Of a stretch of 6,528 nt of DNA, positions 6,401 to 6,528 are shown in pieces; position 1 is the stretch's first letter, and each line of letters opens with the position of its first letter. Source of the stretch: Candidatus Thorarchaeota archaeon MP8T_1. Lineage in GTDB: Archaea; Asgardarchaeota; Thorarchaeia; Thorarchaeales; Thorarchaeaceae. The translations under genes and the position numbers were made by a program. The stretch covers positions 1 through 6,528 of the forward strand of contig PJER01000114.1 in NCBI GenBank assembly GCA_002825465.1, written 5' to 3'. Below the pieces are notes generated by a model that saw only the letters and a program-made list of their open reading frames with translations, was not told the DNA's origin and made no database searches.

Positions 6401-6415
6401 ACAGATTCAGTCTGT
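6401..6415. repeat. short inverted repeat before a possible plus-strand gene
   Basis: ACAGA-TTCAG-TCTGT is a perfect five-base inverted repeat with a five-base loop. It sits just upstream of a TATA-like GATATATG (6418-6425), where a BRE or regulator site would lie. The stem is short and may be chance. Confidence 0.22.
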
Positions 6416-6417
6416 AC

Positions 6418-6425
6418 GATATATG
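6418..6425 (+). promoter_or_regulatory. TATA-like box for a possible gene at the window end
   Basis: GATATATG is centred about 29 bases before ATG 6451, the distance expected for a leaderless or near-leaderless archaeal transcript. A nearby AGGA at 6439-6442 would fall upstream of such a transcript start, so the two signals do not both need to be used. Confidence 0.3.
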
Positions 6426-6450
6426 TTCTCATATTAGCAGGATATTGAAA

Positions 6451-6528
6451 ATGGAAAACATGAAAATCAATTCTAAAAACGAATACAAGAGAAACCGTGT
6501 GATAAACGGAAATGAACCTCATAAAATG
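6451..6528 (+). CDS. possible 5' end of a gene running off the window
   Basis: From ATG 6451 the frame is open for 26 codons to the window edge and encodes a hydrophilic, Lys/Asn/Arg-rich start (MENMKINSKNEYKRNRVING). AGGA at 6439-6442 lies eight bases before this ATG and a TATA-like box lies further upstream. The same frame can be extended back to ATG 6346, which would give 61 residues with a more hydrophobic start (MEYGQTIFLVFDRLFF), but no ribosome-binding site precedes that codon. No family can be recognised from so short a piece. The evidence is promoter-like context and an open frame only, and AT-rich non-coding DNA could produce this. Confidence 0.3.
   Translation, partial: MENMKINSKNEYKRNRVINGNEPHKM

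Larger units (their letters stand above)
6106..6450. other. AT-rich intergenic region with no convincing gene
   Basis: These 345 bases lie between the flavodiiron start and a possible plus-strand gene. The end near 6105 holds the flavodiiron promoter. The middle holds two small inverted repeats (6191-6206 and 6401-6415). A minus-strand open frame covers 6226-6522, but it has an F/H/I-rich composition with no motif and reads like AT-rich noise. A plus-strand frame opens at ATG 6346, directly after an in-frame TAG, and stays open to the window end; its first 35 codons have no Shine-Dalgarno in front. No tRNA, rRNA or riboswitch pattern was recognised. Confidence 0.5.

Noticed and set aside
6226..6522. 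Minus-strand 98-codon open frame upstream of the flavodiiron gene
   Set aside because: It is rich in Phe, His and Ile without any motif, lies in AT-rich DNA containing promoter-like signals, and has no ribosome-binding site.

Overview
The window looks like a stretch of archaeal chromosome with moderate to low GC. The gene families (a class A flavodiiron protein, a short-chain dehydrogenase of the variant type common in archaea, a HEAT-repeat protein, a DinB-fold protein) and the AT-rich TATA-like boxes just upstream of some starts suggest an anaerobic or microaerophilic archaeon. An Asgard lineage is possible, but this is an inference: there is no rRNA, tRNA or ribosomal protein gene to settle it. 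No mobile element, CRISPR array or RNA gene was found.

Layout. A plus-strand cluster (71-2554) carries a DinB/YfiT-fold putative metalloenzyme, a double-SIS sugar-phosphate protein 12 bases downstream with its ribosome-binding site inside the preceding stop codon, and a HEAT-repeat protein. Two minus-strand genes converge on it: a short-chain dehydrogenase (2556-3323), whose stop codon is one base from the HEAT gene's stop, and upstream of it a small unrecognised protein (3374-3661). A 116-base divergent intergenic region (3662-3777) separates that pair from a plus-strand gene (3778-4851) for an unrecognised 357-residue protein with paired CxC motifs near its C-terminus. It converges with a minus-strand flavodiiron protein gene (4915-6105). 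The last 400 or so bases are AT-rich, with the flavodiiron promoter, two small inverted repeats and perhaps the start of another plus-strand gene.

How the genes may work together. DinB and SIS are very probably co-transcribed. The SIS protein appears to retain the isomerase residues of GlmS without a glutaminase domain, so a small-molecule or sugar-phosphate isomerase or deaminase is reasonable. The flavodiiron protein should reduce O2 or NO to protect oxygen-sensitive metabolism. The dehydrogenase has lost the usual Tyr-Lys catalytic pair and its reaction cannot be assigned. No single pathway unites the window. The best candidates for undescribed biology are the CxC-motif protein, the atypical dehydrogenase and the DinB-SIS-HEAT cluster.
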